This document shows positions 1 to 8,993 of a DNA stretch of 64,000 nt, in pieces. The DNA lies in the NCBI RefSeq assembly GCF_014852685.1, contig NZ_JACZDF010000002.1, positions 1 through 64,000 of the forward strand, written 5' to 3'. Each line of letters begins with the position of its first letter. The stretch's first letter is position 1. The position numbers and the translations under genes are program-made. The notes below the pieces were generated by a model. The model had not been told where the DNA came from and searched no databases. It saw only the letters and a program-made list of their open reading frames with translations. This DNA comes from Flavimobilis rhizosphaerae (GTDB taxonomy: Bacteria; Actinomycetota; Actinomycetes; Actinomycetales; Cellulomonadaceae).

Positions 1-2
1 GG

Positions 3-1063
3 CTACACCGCTACGCTGCGACCTGCTGCGTAATCACACCCCGTGTCCAAGATCCGGGGGTAGGGCCCACGGTCTTGGGTGAAGACGGCCTCCAGACGGG
101 TGCGCTGCTTGTCTGTGAGGAGGTCCATTCCGGTGTGCAGCGTTCGGCGTACCCCGTACAGGGGGTCCCCGGACCTGCCACGATGCCCGGTGGTCTCCTG
201 CTGGACGCGCTGCCTGGCGTGGTCCAGGGCATCGCCGGCGAGCTGGACGACGTGGAAGGGATCCATGACCGCATGCGCGTCGGGGAGTTCTTCCTTGGCT
301 GCGGTCTTGAACCCCGTGAATCCATCCATGGCGACCACCTCAATCCGGTCACGCCACGCGGCGTCTTGCTGGCTGAGCCAGTCCTTGAAGGCCTTCTTGG
401 AGCGACCCTCCACCATGTCCAACAACCTGGCAGGACCCCGTCCCGCCCGCAGCGGAGTCAGGTCGATGATCACGGTGACGAACTTGTCCCCTTTGCGTGT
501 GTGCCGCCACACGTGCTCATCCACCCCGATCGTGGTCACACCGTCAAGGCGGTGCTCGTCGTTGATGAGGACCCTGCGTCCCTCTTCGAGGACGGAGGTG
601 TTGGCGCAGTCCCAGGACACGCCCAGACCGTCTGCGACCCGAGCGACGGTGAGGTGCTGGACGACGATGCCTTCCAAGGCCCAACGCAGCCCGCCCCGGG
701 AGAGTTTCGAGCGTGGCTGGGCTGCCCCAGTGGTGTCCTGCCTCCACACATGCCCGCACCCCCGGCACCGGTAGCGACGCACCCGTACCACCAGTGTCAC
801 CGGTCTCCAGCCCGAGGGCTCGTGGGCGAGGCGCCGGACCACGGTGTCTCTGGGGATCCCCTCACACCCACACTCGCGACACCACCGGCTCACTCGTCCA
901 CCACCCGGCAGGCCACCTCGCAGCGATCCGGGAGGACTCTCTGGCCTACCACCACGAGGCCGAGGTCATCCAGGCGGGCGAACGTGGTCAGATCAGGGCG
1001 CGTGAAGGTAGCGTGGGACACGTCGGGGTCGCTCACGATGGGCAGCGTAGGAACTCCCATCAT
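3..1063 (-). pseudogene. ISL3-family transposase, frameshifted and truncated
   Basis: This is the broken transposase of the left ISL3 element. From the ATG pair at 1063 the frame aligns with the copy at 3291-4598, including the N-terminal LTTF/RLD segment. It then hits a TGA at about 894, and the homologous frame continues one base out of register as the zinc-ribbon segment WCRECGCEG. The DDE-type core follows, with the two aspartates in TIGVDEHVW and VVAMDGF. After the LEAVF segment, near position 75, homology ends and about 24 unrelated codons run to a stop at position 3. The third acidic residue, a glutamate in [12 protein letters not shown] of the intact copy, is therefore lost. The protein should be inactive, and the element could move only if a related transposase acts on it in trans. 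Confidence 0.8.
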
Positions 1064-1143
1064 CGGAAGACCCCGACCCTCACACCCACCCCGACACGCC
1101 AGCCAGACCCAAACCCCCGCTACACCCTGGATCGTGAAGAGCC
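73..1143 (-). mobile_element. Left ISL3-family element, incomplete
   Basis: The element runs leftward from a terminal inverted repeat at 1119-1143, which matches both ends of the second ISL3 element at 3179-4604, through a short leader into a transposase frame. Homology to the second copy stops near position 73, so the distal third of the transposase and the far inverted repeat are missing. Positions 1-72 are unrelated to the transposase. The element abuts the tet(W) segment directly and its transposase points away from it. Confidence 0.75.
1119..1143 (+). repeat. Terminal inverted repeat of left ISL3 element
   Basis: This 25-bp end reads, in reverse complement, GGCTCTTCACGAT followed by AGGGTGTAGC with two bases between. 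It shares the same GGCTCTTCACG and AGGGTGTAG blocks with the ends at 3179-3203 and 4580-4604. It marks the junction with the tet(W) segment. Confidence 0.85.
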
Positions 1144-1207
1144 GGTAAAAGTATTTTACTGCTGGGGATTTTTATGCCCTTTGGGGCTGTAAAGGGAGGA
1201 CAATCAC
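1144..1207 (+). promoter_or_regulatory. Truncated tet(W) leader with SD hairpin
   Basis: Only 64 bp separate the IS end from the tet(W) start. The segment is AT-rich compared with the host. It contains a perfect 6-3-6 palindrome at 1145-1159 (GTAAAA/TTTTAC), then a CCCTTT/AAAGGG pair at 1177-1196 whose 3' arm is part of the Shine-Dalgarno region AAAGGGAGGA. This resembles the 3' end of the leader/attenuator regions of ribosomal-protection tet genes. No full promoter is visible, so the native promoter seems to have been cut off by the IS. Confidence 0.6.
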
Positions 1208-3127
1208 ATGAAAATAATCAATATTGGAATTCTTGCCCATGTAGACGCTGGAAAGACGACCTTGACGGAGAGCCTGCTATATGCCAGCGGAGCCATTTCA
1301 GAACCGGGGAGCGTCGAAAAAGGGACAACGAGGACGGACACCATGTTTTTGGAGCGGCAGCGTGGGATTACCATTCAAGCGGCAGTCACTTCCTTCCAGT
1401 GGCACAGATGTAAAGTTAACATTGTGGATACGCCCGGCCACATGGATTTTTTGGCGGAGGTGTACCGCTCTTTGGCTGTTTTAGATGGGGCCATCTTGGT
1501 GATCTCCGCTAAAGATGGCGTGCAGGCCCAGACCCGTATTCTGTTCCATGCCCTGCGGAAAATGAACATTCCCACCGTTATCTTTATCAACAAGATCGAC
1601 CAGGCTGGCGTTGATTTGCAGAGCGTGGTTCAGTCTGTTCGGGATAAGCTCTCCGCCGATATTATCATCAAGCAGACGGTGTCGCTGTCCCCGGAAATAG
1701 TCCTGGAGGAAAATACCGACATAGAAGCATGGGATGCGGTCATCGAAAATAACGATGAATTATTGGAAAAGTATATCGCAGGAGAACCAATCAGCCGGGA
1801 AAAACTTGCGCGGGAGGAACAGCAGCGGGTTCAAGACGCCTCCCTGTTCCCAGTCTATCATGGCAGCGCCAAAAATGGCCTTGGCATTCAACCGTTGATG
1901 GATGCGGTGACAGGGCTGTTCCAACCGATTGGGGAACAGGGGGGCGCCGCCCTATGCGGCAGCGTTTTCAAGGTTGAGTACACCGATTGCGGCCAGCGGC
2001 GTGTCTATCTACGGTTATACAGCGGAACGCTGCGCCTGCGGGATACGGTGGCCCTGGCCGGGAGAGAAAAGCTGAAAATCACAGAGATGCGTATTCCATC
2101 CAAAGGGGAAATTGTTCGGACAGACACCGCTTATCAGGGTGAAATTGTTATCCTTCCCAGCGACAGCGTGAGGTTAAACGATGTATTAGGGGACCAAACC
2201 CGGCTCCCTCGTAAAAGGTGGCGCGAGGACCCCCTCCCCATGCTGCGGACGACGATTGCGCCGAAAACGGCAGCGCAAAGAGAACGGCTGCTGGACGCTC
2301 TTACGCAACTTGCGGATACTGACCCGCTTTTGCGTTGCGAAGTGGATTCCATCACCCATGAGATCATTCTTTCTTTTTTGGGCCGGGTGCAGTTGGAGGT
2401 TGTTTCCGCTTTGCTGTCGGAAAAATACAAGCTTGAAACAGTGGTAAAGGAACCCTCCGTCATTTATATGGAGCGGCCGCTCAAAGCAGCCAGCCACACC
2501 ATCCATATCGAGGTGCCGCCCAACCCGTTTTGGGCATCCATAGGACTGTCTGTTACACCACTCTCGCTTGGCTCCGGTGTACAATACGAGAGCCGGGTTT
2601 CGCTGGGATACTTGAACCAGAGTTTTCAAAACGCTGTCAGGGATGGTATCCGTTACGGGCTGGAGCAGGGCTTGTTCGGCTGGAACGTAACGGACTGTAA
2701 GATTTGCTTTGAATACGGGCTTTATTACAGTCCGGTCAGCACGCCGGCGGACTTCCGCTCATTGGCCCCGATTGTATTGGAACAGGCATTGAAGGAATCG
2801 GGGACGCAGCTGCTGGAACCTTATCTCTCCTTCATCCTCTATGCGCCCCAGGAATACCTTTCCAGGGCTTATCATGATGCACCGAAATACTGTGCCACCA
2901 TCGAAACGGCCCAGGTAAAAAAGGATGAAGTTGTCTTTACTGGCGAGATTCCCGCCCGCTGTATACAGGCATACCGTACTGATCTGGCCTTTTACACCAA
3001 CGGGCGGAGCGTATGCCTTACAGAGCTGAAAGGATATCAGGCCGCTGTCGGTCAGCCGGTCATCCAGCCCCGCCGTCCAAACAGCCGCCTGGACAAGGTG
3101 CGCCATATGTTTCAGAAGGTAATGTAA
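1208..3127 (+). CDS. tet(W): Tetracycline resistance ribosomal protection protein Tet(W)
   Basis: The 639-residue protein is an EF-G-like GTPase that binds the ribosome and releases tetracycline from the 30S subunit. The length and sequence match Tet(W) as I remember it, starting [18 protein letters not shown], with the P-loop AHVDAGKT at residues 10-17, switch II DTPGH near 74 and NKID near 128. Domains II-V follow, ending in the loop-bearing C-terminal domain. The ATG is preceded by a strong AAAGGGAGGA site. Base composition is far lower in GC than every chromosomal gene here, and codons such as AAA, ATT and TTT are frequent, so it was acquired, most likely from a low-GC Firmicutes-type gene pool. 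It lies between two outward-facing ISL3 elements. No stop or frameshift is present, so it should be functional if transcribed. Confidence 0.97.
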   Translation: MKIINIGILAHVDAGKTTLTESLLYASGAISEPGSVEKGTTRTDTMFLERQRGITIQAAVTSFQWHRCKVNIVDTPGHMDFLAEVYRSLAVLDGAILVISAKDGVQAQTRILFHALRKMNIPTVIFINKIDQAGVDLQSVVQSVRDKLSADIIIKQTVSLSPEIVLEENTDIEAWDAVIENNDELLEKYIAGEPISREKLAREEQQRVQDASLFPVYHGSAKNGLGIQPLMDAVTGLFQPIGEQGGAALCGSVFKVEYTDCGQRRVYLRLYSGTLRLRDTVALAGREKLKITEMRIPSKGEIVRTDTAYQGEIVILPSDSVRLNDVLGDQTRLPRKRWREDPLPMLRTTIAPKTAAQRERLLDALTQLADTDPLLRCEVDSITHEIILSFLGRVQLEVVSALLSEKYKLETVVKEPSVIYMERPLKAASHTIHIEVPPNPFWASIGLSVTPLSLGSGVQYESRVSLGYLNQSFQNAVRDGIRYGLEQGLFGWNVTDCKICFEYGLYYSPVSTPADFRSLAPIVLEQALKESGTQLLEPYLSFILYAPQEYLSRAYHDAPKYCATIETAQVKKDEVVFTGEIPARCIQAYRTDLAFYTNGRSVCLTELKGYQAAVGQPVIQPRRPNSRLDKVRHMFQKVM

Positions 3128-3178
3128 AGATACATAATCGTCAAGACGGCAACAATCAGAAGTTATGGAGGGTAACAA
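3128..3178 (+). other. tet(W) downstream tail up to the right IS
   Basis: These 51 bp are AT-rich like tet(W) and hold no gene or clear terminator. They end exactly at the GGCTCTTC tip of the right ISL3 element, so both borders of the acquired segment (1144 and 3178) are IS ends. Confidence 0.7.
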
Positions 3179-3203
3179 GGCTCTTCACGGACGAGGGTGT
3201 AGT
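3179..3203 (+). repeat. Left terminal inverted repeat of right ISL3 element
   Basis: It begins GGCTCTTCACGG and contains GAGGGTGTAG. It pairs with 4580-4604. Confidence 0.85.
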
Positions 3204-3290
3204 CGGTTGAGCGCGTCGGTGGCCGGGTGGGGGTCGAGGTCTCCCGGATGATGGAAGTTCTTCACGCTCGCCATCCCGAAATACCTCGAC

Positions 3291-4598
3291 GTGCTCCACC
3301 CTACTTTCGCGACCCCTGACCTGACCACGTTCTGCCGCCTCGACGAGCTCGGCCTCGTCGCCGTCGGCCAGCTGATCGAGCCGGATCGGGCCACGATCGA
3401 ATGCCGCGTCGTCGGGGACGACCCGTGGTGTCGGAAGTGCGGTGTCGAGGGCGTGCCGCGGGACACGGTCACGCGTCGACTGGCGCACGAGCCGTTCGGG
3501 CACCGGCCGACGACCCTGCTGGTGCGGGTGCGCCGGTACCGGTGCGGACACTGCCGGCGCACGTGGCGGCAGGGCATGACGCGGGCAGCGGCGCCGCGTG
3601 CGAAGATCTCCCGCGGCGGCCTGGAGTGGGCGCTGCGGGGCATCGTCATCGACCACCTCACCGTCACCCGCGTCGCCGCAGGTCTCGGGGTGTCCTGGAG
3701 TGCCGCGAACGCCGCCGTCCTCGCGGAAGGCAAGCGGCGCCCGATCGACGACCCCGCCCGGTTCGACGGGGTCACCACGATCGGTGTCGACGAGCACGTC
3801 TGGCGACACACGAGGCTGGGCGACAAGTACGTCACCGTGATCATCGACCTCACGCCCGCGAGGAACAAGACCGGGCCGGCGAGGCTGCTGGACATGGTCG
3901 AGGGCCGCTCCAAGACGGTGTTCAAGCAGTGGCTCGCCGCCCGCCCTGCGGACTGGGCGAAGCGGATCGAGGTGGTCGCGATGGACGGCTTCGCCGGGTT
4001 CAAGACCGCTGCCGCCGAGAAACTCCCCGACGCCGTCCCCGTCATGGACCCGTTCCACGTGGTCCGCCTCGCCGGCGACGCGCTGGATGTCTGCCGGCGT
4101 CGGGTCCAGCAAGACATCACCGGTCACCGCGGGCTCAAGGGCGACCCGCTCTACAAAGCCCGCCGCACCCTGCACACCGGGGCGAGCCTGCTCACCGACC
4201 GGCAGCGGGCACGCCTGGACGCAGTGTTCGCGAGCGAGGAGCACGTCGAGGTCGAGGCGACCTGGGGCATCTACCAGCGCATCGTCGCGGCCTACCGGGA
4301 GCCCGACAAGAAGAAGGCGAAGGCGATGATGCAGGAGGTGATCGCTGCGATCAGCAGCGGCGTTCCCGCGGCGCTCGTCGAGGTCCGCAAGCTCGGCCGG
4401 ACCATGAAGCAGCGGGCGGGCGACATCCTCGCGTTCTTCGACCGCCCCGGCACCAGCAACGGCCCGACCGAGGCCATCAACGGGCGACTCGAACACCTCC
4501 GCGGCTCCGCCCTCGGCTTCCGCAACCTCACCCACGACATCGCTCGGTCGCTGCTCGAAGCCGGAGGGTTCAGACCCGCGCTACACCCTCATTCGTGA
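3291..4598 (+). CDS. ISL3-family transposase
   Basis: This 435-residue DDE transposase should mobilise the right ISL3 element. It has a zinc-ribbon near the N-terminus (CRKCG, then CGHC), a helix-turn-helix segment around [16 protein letters not shown], and a catalytic core with aspartates in TIGVDEHVW and [10 protein letters not shown] and the glutamate in [16 protein letters not shown] chose the GTG at 3291. The frame reads upstream to a TGA near 3246, while the ATG pair that starts the left copy is one base out of frame here. The N-terminus may therefore be slightly shortened or frameshifted compared with its relative. The rest of the protein is full length, so it may still be active. Confidence 0.88.
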   Translation: MLHPTFATPDLTTFCRLDELGLVAVGQLIEPDRATIECRVVGDDPWCRKCGVEGVPRDTVTRRLAHEPFGHRPTTLLVRVRRYRCGHCRRTWRQGMTRAAAPRAKISRGGLEWALRGIVIDHLTVTRVAAGLGVSWSAANAAVLAEGKRRPIDDPARFDGVTTIGVDEHVWRHTRLGDKYVTVIIDLTPARNKTGPARLLDMVEGRSKTVFKQWLAARPADWAKRIEVVAMDGFAGFKTAAAEKLPDAVPVMDPFHVVRLAGDALDVCRRRVQQDITGHRGLKGDPLYKARRTLHTGASLLTDRQRARLDAVFASEEHVEVEATWGIYQRIVAAYREPDKKKAKAMMQEVIAAISSGVPAALVEVRKLGRTMKQRAGDILAFFDRPGTSNGPTEAINGRLEHLRGSALGFRNLTHDIARSLLEAGGFRPALHPHS

Positions 4599-4604
4599 AG
4601 AGCC
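4580..4604 (+). repeat. Right terminal inverted repeat of right ISL3 element
   Basis: It ends in GTGAAGAGCC. The TGA within it (4596-4598) is the transposase stop codon. Confidence 0.85.
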
Positions 4605-5000
4605 CGGGAAACTCCCCGAAGCACACGAGCACCTCGACGCCGCCCGGGCCGACATCCTCGCGTTCACCGGGTTCCCCGAAGGACTCTGGCAGCAGATCTG
4701 GTCCAACAACCCCAACGAGCGCCTCAACCGGGAGATCCGCCGCCGCACGGACTCCGTCGGCATCTTCCCCAACCGCGACGCCATCATCCGCCTCGTCGGC
4801 GCGGTGCTCGCCGAGCAGACCGACGAATGGGCCGAAGGTCGCCGCTACCTCGGCCTCGACATCCTCGCCAAGTCCCGCCTCACCCTCGTCCCCGACACCG
4901 GAACGGAGGTGACCGACCAACCCGTCCTCGAACTCAGCGCCTAACCAAAACCAGAAGCAGAAGGATCACCGACCACTACACCACTTCCGGGGACTTGACC
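4605..5000 (+). mobile_element. 3' remnant of an IS256-family element
   Basis: This is the right-hand part of an IS256-type element cut by the ISL3 end at 4604. It holds the last 112 codons of the transposase (4606-4944) and a terminal segment ending in GGGGACTTGACC near 5000, which resembles IS256-type ends of actinobacteria. The matching 5' part is not in the window. Confidence 0.75.
4606..4944 (+). pseudogene. IS256-family (mutator) transposase, C-terminal fragment
   Basis: The open frame has no start and begins at the ISL3 junction. Its 112 codons contain the IS256/mutator C-terminal signature [25 protein letters not shown], which includes the catalytic glutamate region, followed by the usual [14 protein letters not shown] segment and a TAA stop at 4942. 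The N-terminal two-thirds with the two catalytic aspartates is missing. It is a dead remnant that shows an older IS at this site before the ISL3/tet(W) unit came in. Confidence 0.85.
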
Positions 5001-5075
5001 TCCCGAACTGTAGGTTGATCTACGCAGACCCCCGCCACTTCCGTGGATCATGGGGGTCTAGCTGTGTCCGGGCTG

Positions 5076-5345
5076 CTACAGCTGCCGAGGCGCGCGCTCG
5101 GGGTCGCGAGGGCTCAGATACTCCCGGTACCAATCGTGAGCGAAGGAACGCTTGGGCACCTGCGCGATCGACGCGTTGGCGCACCACGCGACATGGTCAG
5201 CCATCTGCATGAGCTGCGGCGTCCTTGAGTCCGTGTAGATCGGATCTTCGATGACGGATCGAGTTCCACGACTCAGACGCCGGTCGTCGAGCTCTTCGAG
5301 CCCCAGGTGCTCGTCGAGGTCGAGGCGACCGCCCTCGTCTGACAC
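5076..5345 (-). pseudogene. Possible DUF3800-domain protein remnant (5' end lost)
   Basis: The 89-codon frame contains VIEDPIYTDSRTPQLMQMADHVAW, which resembles the C-terminal part of DUF3800 proteins, where an IEDP...DS...Q-AD motif supplies conserved acidic residues of an RNase H-like fold. Nothing recognisable precedes it, because an in-frame stop lies directly upstream, within the end of the response-regulator gene. DUF3800 genes often travel with mobile or defence regions. I read this as a scar at the edge of the insertion island. The family call rests on one motif. Confidence 0.5.
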
Positions 5346-5354
5346 CGCACGTCC

Positions 5355-6047
5355 CTACAGGCCGTCTGCCGTCACGAGCCCCACCCTGTACGCGAGCACC
5401 ACCGCCTGCACACGGTCGCGCAGCGCGAGCTTCGCGAGGATGCGCGAGACGTACGTCTTGACGGTCTCAGGCGTGATGACGAGCTCCGCGGCGATCTCCG
5501 CGTTCGAGAGGCCTCCGGCGATGTGGACGAGCACCTCGAGCTCGCGCGCCGTGAGGGCGCGCACGACGTCGTCGCGCGCCTTCGCCGAGGCTCCGGCCGG
5601 GCGCACGCGATCGGCGTACCGGCCGATGAGCGTTCGGGTGACGCCCGGTGCGAGGAGCGACTCGCCGCGCGCGACGGTGCGGATGCCGTCGACGAGCTCG
5701 GCCGGGGGTGAGTCCTTGAGGAGGAAGCCGCTCGCGCCCGCCCGCAGCGCGTCGTACACGTAGGCGTCGACGTTGAACGTCGTGACGACGAGCACCTTCG
5801 TAGGCTCGGCGACGTCGGGCCCGGCGATCAGCCGGGTCGCCTCGATGCCGTCGAGCACGGGCATGCGGATGTCCATGACGACGACGTCGGGGCGCAGGGC
5901 CCGCGCGGCCTCGACCGCGGCGCGTCCGTCGGCCGCCTCGCCGACGACCTCGATGTCCGGCTGCGCCGAGAGGATCGTCACGTAGCCGACGCGGACGAGC
6001 TCCTGGTCCTCGCACACGAGGACTCGGATCGGTGCGGTGACGGTCAT
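5355..6047 (-). CDS. NarL/LuxR-family response regulator
   Basis: This 230-residue regulator is the likely partner of the kinase encoded just upstream. The receiver domain covers about residues 8-125, with acidic residues at ED13-14, phospho-acceptor D59 in VVMDIRMP and the lysine in FLLKDSPP. A LuxR-type helix-turn-helix fills residues 165-230 (LTARELEVLVHIAGGLSNAEIA). Its ATG overlaps the kinase stop codon in an ATGA arrangement, so the two are translationally coupled. The target is unknown. The adjacent CPBP membrane protein and cell-envelope stress are reasonable guesses. The gene ends right at the edge of the insertion scar and is complete. Confidence 0.9.
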   Translation of the reverse strand: MTVTAPIRVLVCEDQELVRVGYVTILSAQPDIEVVGEAADGRAAVEAARALRPDVVVMDIRMPVLDGIEATRLIAGPDVAEPTKVLVVTTFNVDAYVYDALRAGASGFLLKDSPPAELVDGIRTVARGESLLAPGVTRTLIGRYADRVRPAGASAKARDDVVRALTARELEVLVHIAGGLSNAEIAAELVITPETVKTYVSRILAKLALRDRVQAVVLAYRVGLVTADGL

Positions 6048-7333
6048 GTGGTCCTCCCGGGCGGGGTGGTGGGGACGAGGGCGCGCAGCCGGAAGCGCCC
6101 GTCGGGCAGGAATCCGGCGTCGAGCTCGCCGTCGAGCAGGCGCACGCGTTCGCGCAGACCGACGAGGCCGCGCCCGCCCGCGACGCACCCGGCCGTGCTG
6201 CGCGCCGACTGGAGGCGAGCGTCGGGCGCCGCGGGCGCGCCGCCGCCGGCCGGGACGGAACCGGTCGTCACGACGACCTCGACGTGCGCAGCGGCGTACC
6301 GGACGTCGACCGTCGTCGGCGCGCCGGGCGCGTGCCGCAGCGCGTTGGTGAGTCCCTCCTGGACGACGCGGTACGCCGCGAGCTCGACCGCGTCCGGCAG
6401 CGTCCGGTGCGGCCCGTCGTCGACGAGGTCGACCGGCTGGCCCGCACGGCGGGCGTCGGCGACGAGATCCGAGACCTGGCCGAGCGTCGGTGCGAGGGCC
6501 GCCACGTGCGCCTCGCCCGTCGCCTCGAGCACACCGAGCAGGTACCGCAGCTCCGTGAGCGCCCGCCGGCCGGTGCTGCTGATGGCGGCAAGCCCGTCGA
6601 CGGCGCGGTCGGAACCATCGGGCACGAGGAACTGGGTCGCGTCGGCCTGGACGACCATGGCAGTGACGTGGTGCGTGACGACGTCGTGCAGCTCCCGAGC
6701 GATCCGCGCGCGCTCGCGGGCCGTCGCCGCGTCCGCGGCGAGCACCTGCCGCTCGGTGGCGTCCGCACGCCACCGCCGCACGGCGGAGCCCACCAGCCAC
6801 ACGACGGTGAGGACGACGAAGAAGGCGAGCAGGTCGACGGGACGGCTCGGCGACCCCGCGACCGTGAGTGCCACGGCGAGCGTGACGTACCCGGCTGCTG
6901 CCCCCGCGACGACCGCACGCCGGCCACGCTCGACGTACGCGCCCGCCGAGTAGATCGCCACGTAGAGGCCGATGCTCGCGAACGTCGTCGGGTAGGCGAG
7001 CAGCTCGTCCGCCGCGACCGCAGCGCCGACGAGCGCGAGGCACGCCGCGGGCCACCGTCGGCGGGCGGCGAGCGGCAGGCTCTGCGCGAGGACGAGGACG
7101 CCCGCGAGGGCGTCGGCGGGTCGGTGCGGCAGGTCGCTGAGCTCGACACCGATCGCCCCGAACGTCGGCACGAGGCCGAGCACGGCGAGCGTCACGGCGA
7201 GCGCACCGTCGCGCACCGTCGCGAGCCCCCACAGACGCGCCGCGCGGGTGCGTAGCGCCCCGTACGGTCGGGGGCGCTGCGGCCCGGCCGTGCGCGCGGG
7301 GCGCACGGCCGGGCCGGGAAGCGTCGGGGGCAC
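6044..7333 (-). CDS. DesK-type sensor histidine kinase (HisKA_3)
   Basis: The 429-residue protein is a membrane-bound sensor kinase. About five hydrophobic segments span residues 43-185 and leave little extracellular sequence, as in intramembrane-sensing kinases. The dimerisation helix carries the HisKA_3 motif ARELHDVVTHH with the phosphorylated histidine at about 216. The ATPase domain has the N-box EGLTNALRHAPG near 333 and a GRGLVGLRERV G-box near 395. The chosen GTG start lies 9 bp after the stop of the upstream CPBP gene. It forms one operon with that gene and the response regulator. The signal is unknown. Confidence 0.9.
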   Translation of the reverse strand: MPPTLPGPAVRPARTAGPQRPRPYGALRTRAARLWGLATVRDGALAVTLAVLGLVPTFGAIGVELSDLPHRPADALAGVLVLAQSLPLAARRRWPAACLALVGAAVAADELLAYPTTFASIGLYVAIYSAGAYVERGRRAVVAGAAAGYVTLAVALTVAGSPSRPVDLLAFFVVLTVVWLVGSAVRRWRADATERQVLAADAATARERARIARELHDVVTHHVTAMVVQADATQFLVPDGSDRAVDGLAAISSTGRRALTELRYLLGVLEATGEAHVAALAPTLGQVSDLVADARRAGQPVDLVDDGPHRTLPDAVELAAYRVVQEGLTNALRHAPGAPTTVDVRYAAAHVEVVVTTGSVPAGGGAPAAPDARLQSARSTAGCVAGGRGLVGLRERVRLLDGELDAGFLPDGRFRLRALVPTTPPGRTT

Positions 7334-7342
7334 GGTGCGAGC

Positions 7343-8209
7343 CTACGGGCGCGGTCCGCGCGCGGGAACGAGCGTCCCACCCCGGTGCGCGGCGACGAGC
7401 ATCGGCACCGCGAGGGCCAGTCCGAGCACGACGGTGACGGCGGACCCCTCGATGCCGAACGCGCCTCCCGTGAGGAACGCCGGGCCGGACGCCTCCGCGA
7501 CGAGCAGGCCCGTGCTCTCGTGACCCGAGACGGGCACGCCGAGGAGCGCGACCGCGCTGTTCCACGCGAGGTGCAGCCCCATGACGAACCACAGGTTGCG
7601 CCGCCACAGGAACGCGGCGCCGAGCAGGACGCCCGCCTCGACGGTGATCGCGAGTCCGCTCCACAGGGTCGCACCCGGGTTGAGGAGGTGCACGGCACCG
7701 AAGAGGACGGCCGTCACGCCGAGGGCGAGGCCGCTGCCGCGCAGCCGCTCGAGCGCCTGCAGGCCGAGGCCGCGGAAGATCAGCTCCTCGGTGACGGCCA
7801 CGCCCAGGGTGACGGTGAGGACGGGGACGACGACGGCGAGGACGTCGACGTCCGCGACGGCGAACGTGTACCCGCCGAGCGCCGTGACGATCCCGGCCGC
7901 CGCGGCGACGAGGCCGAGGCCGAGCGCGGCGCCGCCGAGCGCCTCGGGCACGGTGCGCCCGGCGGCGAGCTCGGGCGTCGCGCGGCGGGCCATGCGCCGC
8001 ATGACGAGGACGTAGACGACGATGGCGAGCACCGCGCCGAGCACGGGCACGACGGTGAGCGGCTCACGCTGCGCGGTGAGGCTCGCGACGGCGCCCACGC
8101 CCACGACGCCGACGGGCAGCCACACCGCAGGGTGCTGGGTGAGCCGGACAAGACGGGCGGTGCGGGGGCCGCGGACGCGGAGCGTCGTCGCGGGGGAAGC
8201 GGTGGTCAT
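7343..8209 (-). CDS. CPBP-family intramembrane metalloprotease-like protein
   Basis: The 288-residue polytopic protein has about eight membrane segments and the conserved motifs of the CPBP (Abi/CaaX protease and bacteriocin-processing) family: EELIFRG, then FGAVHL, then HLAWN, which together form the metal and catalytic site. I start at the second ATG (8209) because GGAGGA lies 6 bp ahead of it; the ATG at 8221 would itself contain that site. It heads an operon with a DesK-type kinase and a NarL-type regulator, so it may process or modify a signal sensed by the pair. CPBP proteins are also linked to prenyl-protein processing and bacteriocin self-immunity. No substrate is visible nearby. Confidence 0.85.
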   Translation of the reverse strand: MTTASPATTLRVRGPRTARLVRLTQHPAVWLPVGVVGVGAVASLTAQREPLTVVPVLGAVLAIVVYVLVMRRMARRATPELAAGRTVPEALGGAALGLGLVAAAAGIVTALGGYTFAVADVDVLAVVVPVLTVTLGVAVTEELIFRGLGLQALERLRGSGLALGVTAVLFGAVHLLNPGATLWSGLAITVEAGVLLGAAFLWRRNLWFVMGLHLAWNSAVALLGVPVSGHESTGLLVAEASGPAFLTGGAFGIEGSAVTVVLGLALAVPMLVAAHRGGTLVPARGPRP

Positions 8210-8395
8210 GGGGTCCTCCATGGGTGCCGGGCCGCCGGATCGACGACACGGTCCACGCTAGGAAGTCGCGTGCGCGAGCGAATCACCCCGTGGCGAGCAA
8301 CCCGGGTAGCTCTCACGGGGGATGGCGGAGCGGCAGGCATCGACACTGCCCGTGGATGCGGTCGCGGCTCGGGCAGCCGGTCGACCGGCGCTGAC

Positions 8396-8989
8396 TCACC
8401 CTTCCGGCGTCGCCAGCTCGTCGAGGTGACGAGCGAGCGTGCCGAGCATCTGCTCCGCGGCCTCGGGCGAGCCGCTCCACAGGCCGTGCATCGCGACGCC
8501 GTCGAGCAGCGCGCGCAGGCGTCGGGCCTCGTAGTCGGGGTCGCGAGACGCGTCGAGCAGTCCTTCCTGGGCAAGGAGCCCGAGCGCGACCTCGCACGCG
8601 CGGGCGACGCCCGCGCCGAGCCTCTCTGCCGCTGGGCGGAGCTCCTCGTCGGTGAGGGCGAGGACCCCGAGCTGGACCTGCGCGACGAGCTCCATGCGAC
8701 GCTCCGCATCGAGCGGCAGCAGCTGCGCGAGGAGGCCCTCGGCGCGCGCACGCCCCGTGAGGTCGAGCGCCTGGATGCGGGCCGTCGCCCGCTCCTCGAT
8801 GACCTCGAAGCAGTACTCGCGCAGCGCGTGCTGCGTCGGGAACGCCCGCCGCAGCGACGCCGCCGCGATGCCGGCCTCGGCGGCGACGCCCCGCACCGAC
8901 AGTCCCGCGAGGCCGTCGCGCTCGAGCACGCGCAGCGCGGCCGACGCGATGGCCTCCGTGCGTTCGGCAGCATCGATCCGTCGGGGCAT
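8396..8989 (-). CDS. TetR-family transcriptional regulator
   Basis: The 197-residue protein has an N-terminal TetR helix-turn-helix at about residues 9-55 (IASAALRVLERDGLAGLSVRGVAAEAGI...) and a ligand-binding C-terminal domain. It begins 4 bp after the stop of a membrane-protein gene in the same direction, so the two form an operon. The 22-bp palindrome at 9571-9592 upstream of that first gene is the likely operator, which would make the pair autoregulated. The ligand is not evident. Confidence 0.88.
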   Translation of the reverse strand: MPRRIDAAERTEAIASAALRVLERDGLAGLSVRGVAAEAGIAAASLRRAFPTQHALREYCFEVIEERATARIQALDLTGRARAEGLLAQLLPLDAERRMELVAQVQLGVLALTDEELRPAAERLGAGVARACEVALGLLAQEGLLDASRDPDYEARRLRALLDGVAMHGLWSGSPEAAEQMLGTLARHLDELATPEG

Positions 8990-8993
8990 GGAC

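Larger units (their letters stand above)
3179..4604 (+). mobile_element. Right ISL3-family insertion sequence, apparently complete
   Basis: The 1426-bp element is bounded by inverted repeats at 3179-3203 and 4580-4604, which agree at 22 of 25 positions. It carries one transposase gene whose stop codon lies inside the right repeat. ISL3 elements usually make an 8-bp target duplication. The flanks here (GGTAACAA on the left, CGGGAAAC on the right) do not match, so the element did not arrive by a simple insertion at its present two borders. Confidence 0.85.

Noticed and set aside
3171-4612. A target-site duplication around the right ISL3 element
   Set aside because: The 8-bp flanks (GGTAACAA and CGGGAAAC) do not match.
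5355-7664. A very long open frame across the response regulator, kinase and CPBP genes
   Set aside because: Only its 3' part (5355-6047) encodes a recognisable protein. The rest is an arginine/alanine-rich shadow of the kinase and protease genes caused by high GC.
8222-8395. A small gene between the CPBP and TetR genes
   Set aside because: The open frames here are antisense shadows without a supported start. The gap is simply intergenic.
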